Source of the DNA: Datisca glomerata
Taxonomy: Eukaryota > Streptophyta > Magnoliopsida > Cucurbitales > Datiscaceae
Assembly (NCBI GenBank): GCA_003255025.1
Contig: QANY01002371.1
Coordinates: forward strand, 1,426,001-1,490,000
Length of the DNA: 64,000 bases
Direction: 5' to 3'
Shown here one piece after another: positions 12,091 through 24,893 of this stretch. The position numbers and the translations under genes were made by a program. Positions within the stretch are counted from its first letter, which is position 1. Each line of letters starts with the position of its first letter. The notes beneath the pieces are model-generated. The model was given only the letters and a program-made list of their open reading frames with translations, was not told where the DNA came from and searched no databases.

Positions 12091-13138
12091 TCCTTTGCGG
12101 CTGGTTCCGTTTGAGGATAGAAATTTTTGAAATGTTATTCTGCATGCCATTTTTTGGTCTACTTCAGGGCTTTTGAGATACGAAGAACATTTTTTCGGCT
12201 ATATGTTTTTTCTCTTCTTTTTTTGTCAATAGAGTGACAGTGGAACTTTTTCCTAGGTTTCGAATTTAAATATAAGTTCCTCTCCACCATTAATCTAGAG
12301 AACAATGATTAGGTTGTATGAGTATCTACCCCTTCTTGGGGGTTCTTATGAATAATTCATTTATCCCTTTATCGATTAAAAATTTTGGAATTGAAGTTGA
12401 GTAAACTCTGCAATCAATTTATTTAAAGGCATTAAATGCGAGTACTTATTAGGAGTATCGATCACATTGTATGCGATATTCGTGTCTATTGGATAGACAA
12501 TTCAACAGTCTGGATCTATTTTGATTTAAAAAATAAAAAAATACAAATTTATTTTTTCGATTTTCATTTCCAACAAATCCACCTGTTAAGATTTAAATCA
12601 ATGTGTGTTCAGATCTAAATCAATCGATCATGATTTCTGTACATAAGGCCCAGGCCACAATGTGACCGGCACCCCTAATAATTACTCGTTAAATGCACGA
12701 GTCCTTCTTAAGGACAAAACAATAGCGAAAATGTAAAAAATGTTCATTCTTCAATTGATATATAACTATTTTAGATTCAAGCATTATAGTTTTTAACTAT
12801 AAAAAAGAAATTGGACATATTCTAAATACTGACTAAGTTGTATCTACCATTTCTTGGAGTTTCTTTTGTGAATAATACATTTATTTTTAGCGATAAAAAA
12901 TAGTTTGAAATTGAAGTCAAATAAATTCTGAAATATTGAAGATTTTAAATGCACGAGTCCTTCCAAAGGACAAAAACTACAGTGAAATATAAAAAATATT
13001 CGTTTTTGAGTTAATATCTAACTTTTTTTATCTGACAATTATAATTTTCAATACCTAAAAGATGTATTAACATATTCTCAAATACTTATATATAAGTTGT
13101 ACATAAGAAAAAAAAATTCAAATGTGAAAAATAAAATG
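12091..13138. other. AT-rich spacer, no gene seen
   Basis: Two related stretches (near 12300-12440 and 12815-12970) share the words gttgta.gagtatctacc, ttcttgg.g.ttctt and aaatgcacgagtcctt, so a diverged direct repeat of about 530 bp period is likely. Nothing coding was recognised. Confidence 0.4.
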
Positions 13139-16100
13139 ATCTGTTTGTTACAAAAATTCTAAAACTGCACAATCCATGTTTTTTCGACTCAAAACTAGGC
13201 TGTGATGGGTAAACCATGTCGCACCAGAAGGCCTCTGAATAATATTTTATTTGATATCTTACGGGCCACATGGTTCCACCTGAGTCAAATTTTATATCTT
13301 ACGGAGTTTGACATGCGCATGCCACAATCCGTCTGTAACAGCAATTCTAAAGCTGTACAGTCCGTGTTTTTTGGAAATGAAACTGGGCTATGATGGGTAA
13401 ACCATGACACACATGTAGTTCTCTGAATAATCTTTGATTTGATATCTTACGGGCAACATGGTTTCACCCGAGTAAAAAGTTATTCCCTACGGAGTTTGAC
13501 ATGCGTGTGCCACGATCCGTCTGTTACAGAAATTCTAAAGCTACACATTCCGTGTTTTTCGGACTCAAAATTGGGCTGCGATGGGTAAAAATTTTCATAC
13601 CTATAAGTCTAAGAATAAGCTACGATTTGATATCTTATGGGCCACGTAGTTTCACCTATGTCAAAAGTTATGCTCTTGACATGCGGGTGCCATGATCCGT
13701 CTGTCACGACAATTCTAAAACTGCACAGTCCGTATTTTTTGGATTCAAAACTGGGTTGAAATTGGTAAACCCTCTCGCACTTGTAGGTCTCTGAATAATT
13801 TTAATTTGATATCTTAAAGGCCACGTGGTTCCACCCATGTTAGAAGTTATGACCTACGGAAGTTGACATGTGCGTGCCACAATCTGTCTGTTACAGCAAT
13901 TCTAAAACTGCACAGACCATGTTTTTTGGACTAGAAACTGGGCTGCTATGGGTAAACCCTATTGCACCTGTAAGACTCTGAATCAGCTTCGATTTGATAT
14001 CTTACGGGGCACGTAGTTCCACTCATGTCAAAAGTTATGCTCTACGGAAGTTGACATGCGCGTGCCACTATCCGTCTGTTATTACAATTCTAAAGTTGCA
14101 CAGTCCGTGTTCTTCACACTCGAAATTGGCTACGACGGGTACATCCTGTCGCACCTGTAGGTCTCTTAATAAGCTTCGATTTGATTTCATACAAGCCACG
14201 TGGTTCCACCCATGTGAAAACTTATGCCCTCCGAAAGTTGACATGTGCGTGCCACGATCTATCACAGAAATTCTATTGATGCAAAGTCTGTGTTTTTGGG
14301 ACTTAAAATTGGGCTACGTTGGGTAAACCCTATCGCACTGTTAGGTCTCTGAATAAGCTTCGATTTGATGTCTTACGGGCCACATGATTCCACCCATGTC
14401 AAAAGTTATGTCCTACGGAGGTTGACATGCGTGTGCCACGATCCGTCTGTTATTACAATTCTAAAACTGCACAGTCCGTGTTTTTTGGACTCAAAATTGG
14501 CTGCGACAGGTACACCCTATCGCACCTGTAGGTCTCTAAATAAGTTTTGATTTGATTTCATATAGGTCACATGGTTCCACCCATGTCAAAATTATACCCT
14601 ATGAAAGTTGACATGCGTGTGTCAAGATCCCTCAGTTATGGAAATTCTAATGTTGCAAAGTCCATGTTTTTAATACTCAAAATTGGGCTACGTTGGGTAA
14701 ACCCTGTCCTACCCCTAGGTCTTTATAGCTTCAATTTGATATATTACGGGGCACGTGCATCCACCCATGTCAAAAGTTATGCCATACGGAAGTTGACATG
14801 CCCGTGCCACGATCCGTCTATCACAGCAATTTGAAAGCTACACAGTCCATGATTTTTGGACTCGAAACTGGGCTGCGATAGGTAAACCTTATCGTACCTG
14901 TAGGTCTCTGAATAAGTTTCGATTTTATATCTTACAGGCCACATGGTTCCACCCATGTCAAAACTTATGCGCTACGGAAGTTGACATGTGCGTGCCACGA
15001 TCTGTTTGTTACTATAATTCTAAAGCAGCACAGTCCATGTTTTTTGGACACGAAACTAGGCTACGACAGGTACACCCATTCATACTTGTAGGTGTCTAAA
15101 TAAATTTCGATTTGATATCTTACAGGGCACGTGCTTCCACCCATGTCAAAAGTTATGCTCTACGGAAGTTGACATGGGCGTGCCACAATCCGTTTGTTAC
15201 AAAAAATCTAAAATTACATAGTCTGTGTTTTTTCGACTCAAACCTGGGCTGCAATGGGTAAACCCTGTTGCATCATTAGGTCTCTGAGTAAGCTTCTATT
15301 TGATATCTTACATGCCACAGGGTTCCACCCGAGTCAAAAGTTATGCCCTACGGAGTTTGACATGTGCGTGCCACGATCCGTTTGTGACAACAATTTTAAA
15401 GCTGCACAGTCCATGTTTTTTGGACATGAAATTGGGCTGTGATGTGTAAAACCTAACACACATGTAGGTCTCTGAATAGATGTCGATTTGATATATTATG
15501 GGGCATGTGGTTCCACCGATGTAAAAAGTTATGCCATACGGAAGTTGACATGCGCGTGTCACGAACGGTCTATCACATCAATTATAAATTCCATGTGTTT
15601 TGGAGTCAAAACTAGGATACGATGGGTAAAATTTGACACACCTGTAGGTCTCTAAATAAGCTACGATTTGATATCTTACAGGCCACGCGGTTCCACCCAT
15701 GTCAAAAGTTATGTCCTACGGAACTTGACATGAGCGTACCATGATCTGTCTGTCATAGCAATTCTAAAGCTGCACAGTTCGTGTTTTTTGGACTCAAAAC
15801 TGGGATGTGATGGATAAACCCTATCACACATGTAGGTCTCTGAATAAGCTTTGATTTGATATCTTACAGGCCACATGGTTCCACCCGTGTCAAAAGTTAT
15901 GCCCTACAGAGGTTGACATGAGCGTGCCACGATCCTTAGGTAACATCAATTCTAAAGCTGCACAGTCAATATTTTTTGGATAGAGAACTGGGAATTGATG
16001 GTTAAACCCTAACGTACTTGTAGTTCTCTAAATAAGCTTCAATTTGATATCTTACCGACCATGTGGTTCAACTTATGTCAAAAGTTATGCCCTACGGAAG

Positions 16101-16324
16101 TTGACATGTGTGTGCCACGATACGTGTGTTACAGTCATAGTCCATGTTTTTTGGACTCAAAAATGGGCTGTGATGGGTTAACCAGGTCTCACCCCTAGAT
16201 CTTTTAATAAGTTTTGATTTGATATCTTACAGGCCATATGATTCTACTCGAGTCAAAAGTTATGCCCTAGGAAGTTGACATGAGCGTGCCACGAACCGTC
16301 TGTTACAACAATTCTAAAGTTGCG
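13139..16324. repeat. Tandem satellite array, ~188-bp monomer, ~17 copies
   Basis: The anchor word gacatg, inside ttgacatgcgcgtgccacgat-like sequence, recurs at 13310, 13498, 13678, 13865, 14053, 14240, 14424, 14610, 14795, 14983, 15171, 15359, 15547, 15727, 15915, 16103 and 16277. Spacing is 174-188 bp, most often 188. Each monomer also carries ttctaaagctgcacagtcc, ttttttggactc, gggtaaaccct, gtaggtctctgaataagct and catgtcaaaagttatgccc. Monomers differ by scattered substitutions and small indels. The short reading frames in it are repeat artefacts, not genes. Confidence 0.95.
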
Positions 16325-16690
16325 CATAACTTCAGTTTCCCAATCATGACCGACTTCGTTAATGTATAGGCTGGATTTTGACTTCCTTGGATCTTCTCCA
16401 GAGTAAAGACCCGACTTTTCTAAAAAAATTGATCATATGAAATGATATTGGATATGTATATACTTTGTCCTAGGATGATACACTAGATTCTTTACAAGAC
16501 GAATAATGCTTTGACTATCAATCCAAAACGCTCTTCCCTTTCTTCTAACCAAGTTCCTCAAAGAAACTCTACAACCATACTATCTATTTACTAGCTTTTG
16601 TCACTGTAACATACTCTACCTCAGTAGTAGAAAGAGCAACTATATTTTGTAGTTTTGTGACCCAACCAACTGTTGTACCATCGAATGTGT
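16325..16690 (-). pseudogene. copia RNase H C-terminal fragment
   Basis: Reads right to left. WVTKLQNIVALSTTEVEYV contains the conserved S-T-T-E-x-E-Y RNase H motif. At the other end, KIQGSQNPAYTLTKSV matches the N-P-A-D-x-L-T-K C-terminus of copia pol. A stop and a frame change lie between. The type (QNPA..LTK) differs from the D-P-x-T-K type of copia elements 1 and 2, so it belongs to another copia lineage. It abuts the satellite array at 16324. Confidence 0.85.
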
Positions 16691-16787
16691 AATACATAAT
16701 AATATAAAGTACAAAAATAAACAAATGAAACAAAAAAAAATTAAATAAATGGCTAAAATTTGAAAACACATCAAGTTATGTCCTCCT

Positions 16788-17553
16788 ATTATTGGTTGGT
16801 AATCAAAATTACCGTTTTACCCTTCTAATTACCTCTTGATCCTTAAGTATCATCAATCCACTAGTAAATGGCTAATTTATAATCTTATTATAAATTTGAG
16901 TTCAATAAACATTCAGTTTCAGAATTAACATTTAAGGAAACCAATATATGATCCGTTATAAAACATTAGATTTTAAATCTTGTAACATCATGTCCTCAGC
17001 CATCCACATAACTGGATCTTAAAAATAATAGTCACTAGCCTGATTAACAAACAGACCTTAACGAGTGAGTCAAAAGATTCAGCAGACAGGCATAGGAGTT
17101 CATGACTACACAAGATTCAGATTGATCTACATATGATCATCGAATTGATGTGTATTAAATTTTAATGATAAATGACACGTTAATAAAGATATTAATTCAC
17201 ATCGGTCATATCATATATAATCTTATTATATAAATGAGCTTCACTAAGATGTCTATCCACATCAATGATCTGGATTTAGATCACACGCATTCATAATACT
17301 TAATGAACGGTATTAGCAACCATTCATTAAAGATTCAATACATCAATATGTTGATTACGAGTTTTGATTATTTATGATCTTAATCCTCTCGTACTAATAC
17401 AAGATCATAATATTATTAATGAATATGGAATTTTAAAATATTTATAAATTAGTCAACGATAATTTAAAAGAACAATTATAAGAAAAATATAATCATCTTT
17501 AAATTTTATATCAAAATGTTAATACCCACGCTTTGAAGGCATAACCCCCAACA
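16788..17553 (-). repeat. copia 2 3' LTR, truncated
   Basis: On the minus strand it starts TGTTGGGGGTTATGCC at 17553, directly after a purine-rich tract with AAAGTGGGAGATTG (17567-17554). It matches the 5' LTR (25770 leftwards), for example gattataaattagccatttactag and the ends near tcctcc.attattgg. Homology stops at about 16788, before the LTR TATA region, so roughly the last two thirds are missing. Confidence 0.85.
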
Positions 17554-17589
17554 ATCTCCCACTTTCCCTAAAAAAAATGTGTCATCTCT

Positions 17590-18262
17590 CTTAATATCCC
17601 ATGTTACACACGTTATCCTCAAATGACTTCACATGAAGCTTCTTTGTAAAAGAATCAGCTAGGTTCTGTTCCGATGCTATCTTCTTAACAATCACATCTC
17701 ATCGATGCACGATCTCTCTTACAAGATGATATTTCCTCTCTATGTGCCTGCCTCTCTTGTGACTCCTCGGTTCCTTAGAATTTGCTATTGCCCCATGGTT
17801 ATCACAGTACAGGATCAGTGGCTTATCCCTATCTGAAACTACTTTCAGATCAGAATAGAACTTTCTGAGTCATACCGCCTCTTTTGCAGCTTCACAAGCC
17901 GTTATATATTCAGCTTCCATAGTGGAATCTGCAATGCTTGATTGTTTAATACTTATCTGAACTACAGCTCCTCCAACTAGGGTGAATACTGATACAAATG
18001 TCGATTTTTGACTGTATCTGTCTGATTAAAAATTAGAATCAGTATATCCAGTGGCGTTCAGGTCTCCACCTGAATAAACAAGAATGTAGCTTCTCGTTCT
18101 CCTAAGATACTTGAGAATGTGTTTTACTGCAATCCAGTGTTCCAAACCTGGATTCGACTGATAATGACTAACAACTCCCACTACATAATAGATGTTCGGT
18201 CTCGTACACAGCATGACATATATGAGACTTTCAACTGCTGAAGCATAGAGAACATTTCTCAT
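17590..18262 (-). pseudogene. copia 2 RNase H
   Basis: ASAVESLIYVMLCTRPNIYYVVG and VSHYQSNPGLEHW open the domain, followed by KHILKYLRRT and YTDSNF (RNase H Asp region). Below 18026 the frame is interrupted by a stop, but the antisense of 17920-17940 still encodes a DSTMEAEY-type motif (reads from the segment attccatagtggaatc). The region ends near the polypurine tract at 17567. Confidence 0.85.
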
Positions 18263-18339
18263 ATCCTCTTCCTCTTGAGGTGTCTTAGGAAATTTTTCCT
18301 TGAAGAGGACAATTCCACGTCTGGTCGGTTGTTGAACTT

Positions 18340-19080
18340 TCTTGGAATTCTCTTAAATCTTTTATTTAAAAATTTCCAGCTAACCACTTCTTTACTTTTG
18401 ACAAGTTTCTACACCATTCCTAATGAGTAGAATATCATCAACATAAAGAACTAAGAAAACCATTATCTTATCTTTGGTGTATTTGTACACACAGGCTTCA
18501 TCAACATTTTTCTCGAAGCCATAAGACTTTATAAGTTTATCAAATGTGAGATTCCAAGATCTAGATGCTTGCTTTAATCCATAAATGGATTTAAGCAACT
18601 TGCATACTTTCTGATCTTGCCCCTTTTGTACGAATCTTTGTGGTTGCATCATATAGATGATTTCTTTAAGAGAGTCATTTGGAAAAGCTATCTTGATGTC
18701 CATTTACCATATCTCATAATCAAAACTAGCGGCTATGGACAAAAGGATGCTAATGGATTTTAGCATGGTCATGTGGGAGAATGTCTCTCCATATCGACTC
18801 CTTCCATTTGTGTATAGTCCTTAGCTACCAGCTGTGCCTTGAAAGTCTATACTTTCTCATCTGCACCTCTTTTCTTCTTGAAGATCTATTTACATCTAAT
18901 GGGCCTGACTTCTTCAGGTGGATCTACAAGTTCCCAAACGAAATTGGAATACATAAATTTCATTTCCTAGTTCATGACATCTTGTCGTTTCTCATTTTGA
19001 GGATCATCCATTATTTTTTCATAAGATAATGGAGCGTCCTTATTAGTGTCTGACACTAAGACATTTGCCTCTAGTTCATA
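18340..19080 (-). pseudogene. copia 2 reverse transcriptase
   Basis: The open part at 18703-18392 contains MDIKIAFPNDSLKE (first catalytic Asp kept; Leu replaced by Pro), VCKLLKSIYGLKQASRSWN and LYVDDILLIRNG with an intact YVDD box. Upstream (18720-19080) the N-terminal RT is readable in fragments, but stops separate it. A product-like match is seen to the RT fragments at 63637-64000. Confidence 0.9.
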
Positions 19081-20193
19081 GTGAATTGGTTGTCTCACAA
19101 CCCTCCCACTACAACGTTGAACCGGGATTTCCTTTGCAGGAAGTGTGGTTTCTCTGGTTTATCATTTATTGGTAGAAATTGAAGGTGATCTGATCTCATC
19201 AGCCGCTAATTCCTCAAAAATCATTTTGCTATGAGATTTGTAGTTTTGCATATAGTCATGCTAAAGAAAGGTTGCATTTATCGACACAAACATCTTTTGA
19301 TCGTTGTGACTATAAAAGTATCCACCTCTAGTCTCTAAAGAATAACCAACGAATATGAATACCTCAAACCTTGAGTCTAACTTTTCGGTATTCAATCTAA
19401 GAACGTGAGCTGGATACCCCCATATACGGAAATGACACAAACTAGGTTTAGAGCCATTCCATAACTCTAAGACATCTTGTTTACAAACTTAGAGGGAACT
19501 ACATAAAAAATGTAAGTTTCCATGTATAGTGCATATCCTCAAAATATAAGTGACAATGATGAGTAGCTTAACATCAACCTAACCATACCTAATAAGATTC
19601 GGTTTCTCCTCTCTACAACACCATTTTGCTGTGGTGTTCCAGATGTTGTAAGTTGGGATAAGATTTCACACTCCAACAAATAATCCTTGAATTCTAAATC
19701 CAAGTATTCACCACCTCGATCAGATCAAATAATTTTTAATGATCAACCTATTGCTTTTCAGCTTTAGCCTTGAAGTCTTTACACTTTTCAAAAGTTTCAT
19801 ACTTTCGATGCATTAGGTAACTATAACCATATCTTGAGTAGTCGTCAATGAAAGTGAAAAAATACTCATACCCACATCTAGCTTGTACATTGATCGATCC
19901 ACAGACATCATTATGTATTAACTCAAGTGGTTCCTTGGCCCTTCCTGTAAAGGACTCTTGGTCATTTTACCCTCTAGATAGGATTCACAAACAAGAAGAG
20001 TTACAACTTTTAGCTCTCTCAAAGCACCATGCTTTGTTAACTTGTTTAACCTATCTAGATTAATATGTCTCAATATAAGATGCCATAAATATGTGTTATC
20101 ATCATTAGAAATTCTTTGTCGTTTGTTATTTTTAGGTTTTGCTACTTTAAATAATTCATAATTATTTAACATGCATTCAGTCCATTTGAGCAT
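19080..20193 (-). pseudogene. copia 2 GAG-pre-integrase and integrase
   Basis: The GAG-pre-integrase part (20193-19918) has LWHLILRHINLDRLNKLTKHG and a C-x2-C-like pair that is partly lost (CESYLEGK instead of C-x2-C). The integrase core follows on the minus strand at about 19900-19080: the antisense of 19610-19640 encodes the T-x-Q-Q-N-G-V motif region, and near 19380-19440 the L-R-I-W-G-x-P region. No long frame remains, so the integrase is dead. Confidence 0.8.
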
Positions 20194-20204
20194 ATGCAGT
20201 TCGT

Positions 20205-20500
20205 TTATAATTTCAATATGACAGATATCGAATTCATTCTTAGAAATAATAAACTCTTTATTAATGAAAGAAACTTTGAATCACTTTCTTGCAAAAATGA
20301 AATAGAAATCATATTCCTCGAAAAACTAGGAATATAATAAACATCGTCCAAAACTAAGTAATTATATTTAAAAATTAAATGGAATGTGCCTAATTCTTTA
20401 GCTAACACGAGCGCACCACTGTCAACTCTCAAAACGACCTCGCCATCAGTCAACTCCCTTGATGAGTCAAGCATCTACAAAGAAGAACATACATGATTAA
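20205..20500 (-). pseudogene. copia 2 aspartic protease region
   Basis: The frame at 20474-20205 starts MLDSSRELTDGEVVLRVDSGA and continues with VLDDVYYIPSFSRNMISIS, the usual copia protease-to-GAG-pre-integrase segment. Just upstream (20520-20475) the antisense encodes a W-I-x-D-S-G-A-like active site followed by H-V-C. Stop codons separate it from gag. Confidence 0.8.
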
Positions 20501-20559
20501 TGGCTCCTGAATCAAGTATCCAGGATGACAAATCATATTCCACTATACATATTTACCTT

Positions 20560-21404
20560 TCCTTTTCAGCTCAAAGAGATACTTGTTACAGTTTTTTTTC
20601 CAATGACCTTAAACCCCACAGTGGAAATGCTTTCCTTTGGGCTTGCTGTCTTTCTTGTTCTTCTTGGTTTTCGGCAATGTCTTGGCTTTCTTTACTCTTT
20701 TATTTTTACTCTTGTCCTTACCATTGTTCTTCTACCTTTTCTTGTTCTTAACAATGGAAGAAGGATTTTTCTCGACAGCATTTGCCTCGCCCTCTTTGAT
20801 CATTCTAAGACTGAGTGACTCAAAAGTCTGCAAAACATTCAATAATTAGGTCACGTTAAATTGCAACTTGTTCATAATATAGTTGGTCGTGAACGCAGAA
20901 AAAGCTGGTGTGAGCGACTCTAGTATTATGTTAACTTGAGTCCGTTAATCAATGGTCGCCCCATCTTATTCTACCTTGTGCATTTTATTGATCATGTTCA
21001 AAAGATGTTCTCGAACAGAACTACACTTCCTCATCTTAGTTATCACATAGCTCCCAGTGGCCTCATGACGCTTTGATCAGACTGCTGCCCAAACATTACC
21101 TATAAAGATTCCATAATCTCACAGGCTGTCTCCATGCTTTCATGCTTGATTCTCATAACATCATTCATACTCACAAGCATGTAGCACTTCACCTTGTTGT
21201 TTGATATGATCCATGCATCATATTGGTCCTTAACATTCTTAGGGGCGTTAGCAGTGGGCTCCACAGGACATTCCTTAGTAAGAACAAACTTATGGTCTCA
21301 CAAATGAGCATTAACTTCATATTTGTTTTCCAACGTATGAAATTATCACCATTCAATTTCTCAAGAGCGAGTAAAGCAGTAACAAGGTTGTCCATGGTAG
21401 ACAT
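20560..21404 (-). pseudogene. copia 2 gag with zinc knuckle
   Basis: Starts at the ATG at 21404: MSTMDNLVTALLALEKLNGDNFIRWKTNM is shortened here to its key features, an N-terminal L-x-G-x-N-F-x-x-W copia gag motif at about residues 17-25. The body is frameshifted, but ALESLTPAF-like and NYIMNKLQFN-like segments are readable at about 20950-20860. A basic region and a zinc knuckle (HCG..GHWKKNC) lie near 20640-20590. A start at 21404 is supported by the initial MSTM and the motif close behind it. Confidence 0.85.
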
Positions 21405-23540
21405 AATATTGATAACTGAAATTTAAAACATACATGATTCAATATAGATGATAAATATCTAGAATTTAAAAAGTAAACGTGATGCATGAATGCAATCATA
21501 ATAAACACATAAATTTCGCATTTACTAATCATGATAAAATAACCCAACGATTAATGTGCCGCCTTAGGGTCGGTCAGATTAACCTCAGACTGTCTATGAG
21601 ATATTCTCATCCTTATTAATAAAACTTAAAATATCTCATATTTTCTCTTTTAACAATAAGGTATCGTTTGTTCGGTCAAGTCAGACTATCCACATGAAAG
21701 TTTAATTATGACTTTGTGAGTGTAACTCATTATTTCAGATTTCATGACTTCATTTAGAATATGTCACCTTAAGGTCGGTCAAAACTAAACTATATTACTT
21801 GCTCCTATCTTTTTAAGAAGTCCAAGCTTGGTATTGGTACAACTCGAAACCTTCTTTAGAGGAATGAAAACAAAGTCATCTCGAGGCCCTCACTACACCT
21901 CACGGTGTTGTACTAATGATGGAGACCATAGGTACATTGACATGTCAACCTTCTCCCACTCACTATTTTAGGATAATGTGTTTCTATTTTAAATAATCAA
22001 TTAATTTTAAATTAATTACTAGTTAAAATAGTAACCCTATGAATATTTAATTATTAGTTAATCTATTCTCATTGGTCTAAGTTCATTTAACTTTTTGAAG
22101 CACTTAAATCATAATTAGATGAGCTTAGATTAGTTATTTAATTATATTCATCAAACTTTAATAAAACTCTTTTACTAAAGTCAGTTAACCTAAATGTTAC
22201 TATAACCTTTAGTGTGGTGTGATTACCAAGTTTTAACTAGTTAAAATCTAGGTTTACATGCAATTGATTTTATAAAGCAATACATATAAACATATTAGGA
22301 CAATCCTTATAAATCATATTTCTATAGATGAGATGCATGATTAAATAAAATTGTGTGAGATTTTCATGTATGGCATATAATCAACTAATGCATGGACATG
22401 TTATCAAACAAACAATTAAACAATTATTTAACAATTAAATAAAATAATATTAGACCGAGTAACTATTGGGTATTTCTAAATTATAACCCTTGAAATAAAA
22501 AAATAAAATTACAAAGCGGACTTGAAGAATACATATTTCTCAAATATTTCATTCTCCTACTGATATCCATCTTCATAATCTTCAAGTTTTGAACAGAACT
22601 TTTTTTAATTAGAAAAACTATTTTTCTTAATTAAATTTTTTTTAATTATATCTTTTAATATAGTTGACTTTGACTTAGTCAAATAAACACTTTATTTGAT
22701 TTGGTCAAACTTAGGTCAAACCCAATCTTTAATTTTCATAAAATATAAAATTAATAATTAATTTTGAAATTACATTAACTTCAAAATTTAAATGAATAAT
22801 TAAAAGAGTTTGAATTTTAATGAAATATTTAGGTGATAGAGTTCGTTGTATGGTTTGTTGGAAATTTTCCTAAAACATGTTATCACCGACGATAGGACTC
22901 TCTGATCGCCGCCCATCACCACCGTTGCACGTCTCACTGCCGGCAGCCGTCTGCCATGTCGGGCAGCCACTAACCACTGTCCATCGCTGGATCAATACCG
23001 CCGGCACTGCACCAACACTGGAATAGTAAATTTTCGGCGTGAGTAGTGTGTTCATGGATGAATAGTATTTTTGCGGATGAATAGTATTTTTGCGGATGAA
23101 TAGTATTTTTGCGGATGAATAGTATTTTTGCGGATGAACAATGTTTTTGCGGATGAACAGTATTTTTGCGGATGAACACTATTTTCACGGATGAACAATG
23201 TTTTCGCGGATGAACAGTGTTTCACGGACAAATAGTGTTTTTGTGTGAGCAATAATTTTCTGTTGTTCGTCTCGTGCGTTCTTCGTCTTCTCGCGTTCGG
23301 AATAGTTACAATAATATTCAAAATAAAATTGCAAAAATTTCTACGCCTCAATTTGGCTTACACAAGATCTAGGAAAAATTATAATAAAGCCTAACCCAAT
23401 AATCACCATACAATTATCGATCCATTAGTTTTCATACATTCAGAAAATATAACCATCCATCATCATACATATCTCATATTATATTAATAATGTAAGAAAA
23501 TACACACATAATTTAACATATAAATATATAAAGATCATTT
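21405..23540 (-). other. copia 2 leader between PBS and gag
   Basis: About 2.1 kb without a recognised gene. It carries the ~20-bp tandem repeat at 23048-23245 and a GC-richer patch at 22870-23040. The leader is longer than the short leaders of most copia elements, so it may contain a secondary insertion or a family-specific 5' region. Two minus frames in the repeat (23351-22870) are products of the tandem repeat. Confidence 0.6.
23048..23245. repeat. Minisatellite, ~20-bp unit, about 10 copies
   Basis: The unit ggatgaatagtatttttgcg is repeated, with exact copies in the first part and variants (acaatg, acagtg, cacgg) toward 23245. It lies in the leader of copia 2. The repeat makes overlapping artefact frames (FIRKNTIHPQK-type words). 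Confidence 0.95.
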
Positions 23541-23548
23541 TGATACCA
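23541..23548 (-). other. copia 2 primer-binding site (Met-initiator tRNA type)
   Basis: The minus strand reads TGGTATCA at 23548-23541, matching the start of the sequence complementary to the 3' end of plant initiator Met-tRNA (TGGTATCAGAGC). After the first eight bases the match decays (AAATG instead of GAGC). It sits directly inside the 5' LTR edge. Confidence 0.75.
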
Positions 23549-24279
23549 CTTACTGGTCATCGCGGCGCGTGCGTGGCAGAAGCGTAGAGGCGCGTGGCCT
23601 TTTAAAAAATTAAACTTTTAATACAAATGAATCTTGTAATAAAACAAAACTAGTGCAACGTCATGATAACCAAATAAACACATTTATTGAAAACTCTTTT
23701 TCAATCAGTCAGGATCCATTATATATTTTATAAGTTAAATCTACAACATACAAGGTTAGGAATCATATACCTCTTGTAATATATATTAAGTGTCCTTGCA
23801 AAAACTTATCGATCCTGCGTTCTCACGAAATCGTTCCAACGATAAGTAGACTCTAAGATCCACACCAAGATCTTCCAAGTCAATCCTCAATGCACTAGGA
23901 CGTGTGTGTGCACGTAGAATATTACAAGATACTTAGTCTGTCTCCAGATATTCTCAACACATGAGATCTAGAGATTTACTAAGAATGACTTTAGTTAGAT
24001 GATTCTCTAAAAGAACATGATGATTCTTCCTTCAGAGATTTGATCAACGTTTAATCACAGAAGAAAATCTCTCTGACACCACTCATGTTCTCAATTCAAC
24101 TCTTGATTGATAAACTGATGATCTGATCAACTGATTCTTTCCTCTTCTTTCAACAACCTAAACCATTAGAATAATATATGTATATATTGTAGTAATGACG
24201 TATCATATTTTTTGGGATAAACTGAAATAATATTTAATTATAAAATTATCAATTGCACTGGGACCCATTGTAATTGTGC

Positions 24280-24360
24280 ACAACTGTAGTGCCACATGGC
24301 ACTACAGTGTTGCACACTCAATACTATAGTGTCACGTGGCATTACAGTAGTCCATGTCAA
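24280..24360. repeat. Near-perfect palindromes inside the copia 2 LTR
   Basis: At about 24286-24311 the sequence actgtagtgccac/gtggcactacagt forms an almost perfect dyad, and a second, weaker copy follows (ctatagtgtcacgtggcatt). Both contain CACATG or CACGTG cores at their centre. They could fold as hairpins in RNA or bind dimeric bZIP/bHLH-type factors. This is inference. Confidence 0.7.
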
Positions 24361-24893
24361 TTTTTGATACCTTATCACTCATTGACACGTGATAATTACT
24401 GCGAATTAAATATTTATTTTAATTAGATAATTATTTAGATATTAGTTAATTTAAAGTTAACATATCTTATTATGACTATCAACTAACTTATTTATTATTT
24501 GACAAAGAACAGATTTAGCTGATTTAAATTATTATCTAAGAATAATTTAATTATCTAATTTCATAAATTAGATATTATGTCTCATTTATTGATAATTAAA
24601 AAAATCGATAATTATTTATATATATAATATCTGAAAGTTATATTTAAATATATAATTAATTCAATTAATTAATTAATCACACATAATTATCTCATAAATA
24701 TATACTTGCCCAGAATAAAAATTTCTTTTGCAAGTCAATCATTTTCTTATTTTCTAAAATATTCACAACCTAAACAACGTAGTATAGATATGACTTGTGA
24801 ACCATTGACCTATAATCCTAAGCTACAATAAACTAGATTATTAATTAATTTTTTTAATTAAATATTCTTATTTATTAATTTCATTATTACTCT

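Noticed and set aside
13202..15562. Several 60-110-codon frames in both strands inside the satellite
   Set aside because: They recur with the ~188-bp monomer and share words such as VKSYALRKLTC; they are products of the tandem repeat and not genes.
20500..20849. Hydrophobic plus frames antisense to copia 2 gag
   Set aside because: Shadow of the Lys/Asn-rich basic gag region on the opposite strand; hydrophobicity is a codon-complement effect.
23048..23245. CRISPR-like direct repeats
   Set aside because: Units are head to tail with no spacers, in a plant retrotransposon leader.
22870..23351. Minus frames with repeated FIRKNTIHPQK words
   Set aside because: Produced by the 20-bp minisatellite in the copia leader.
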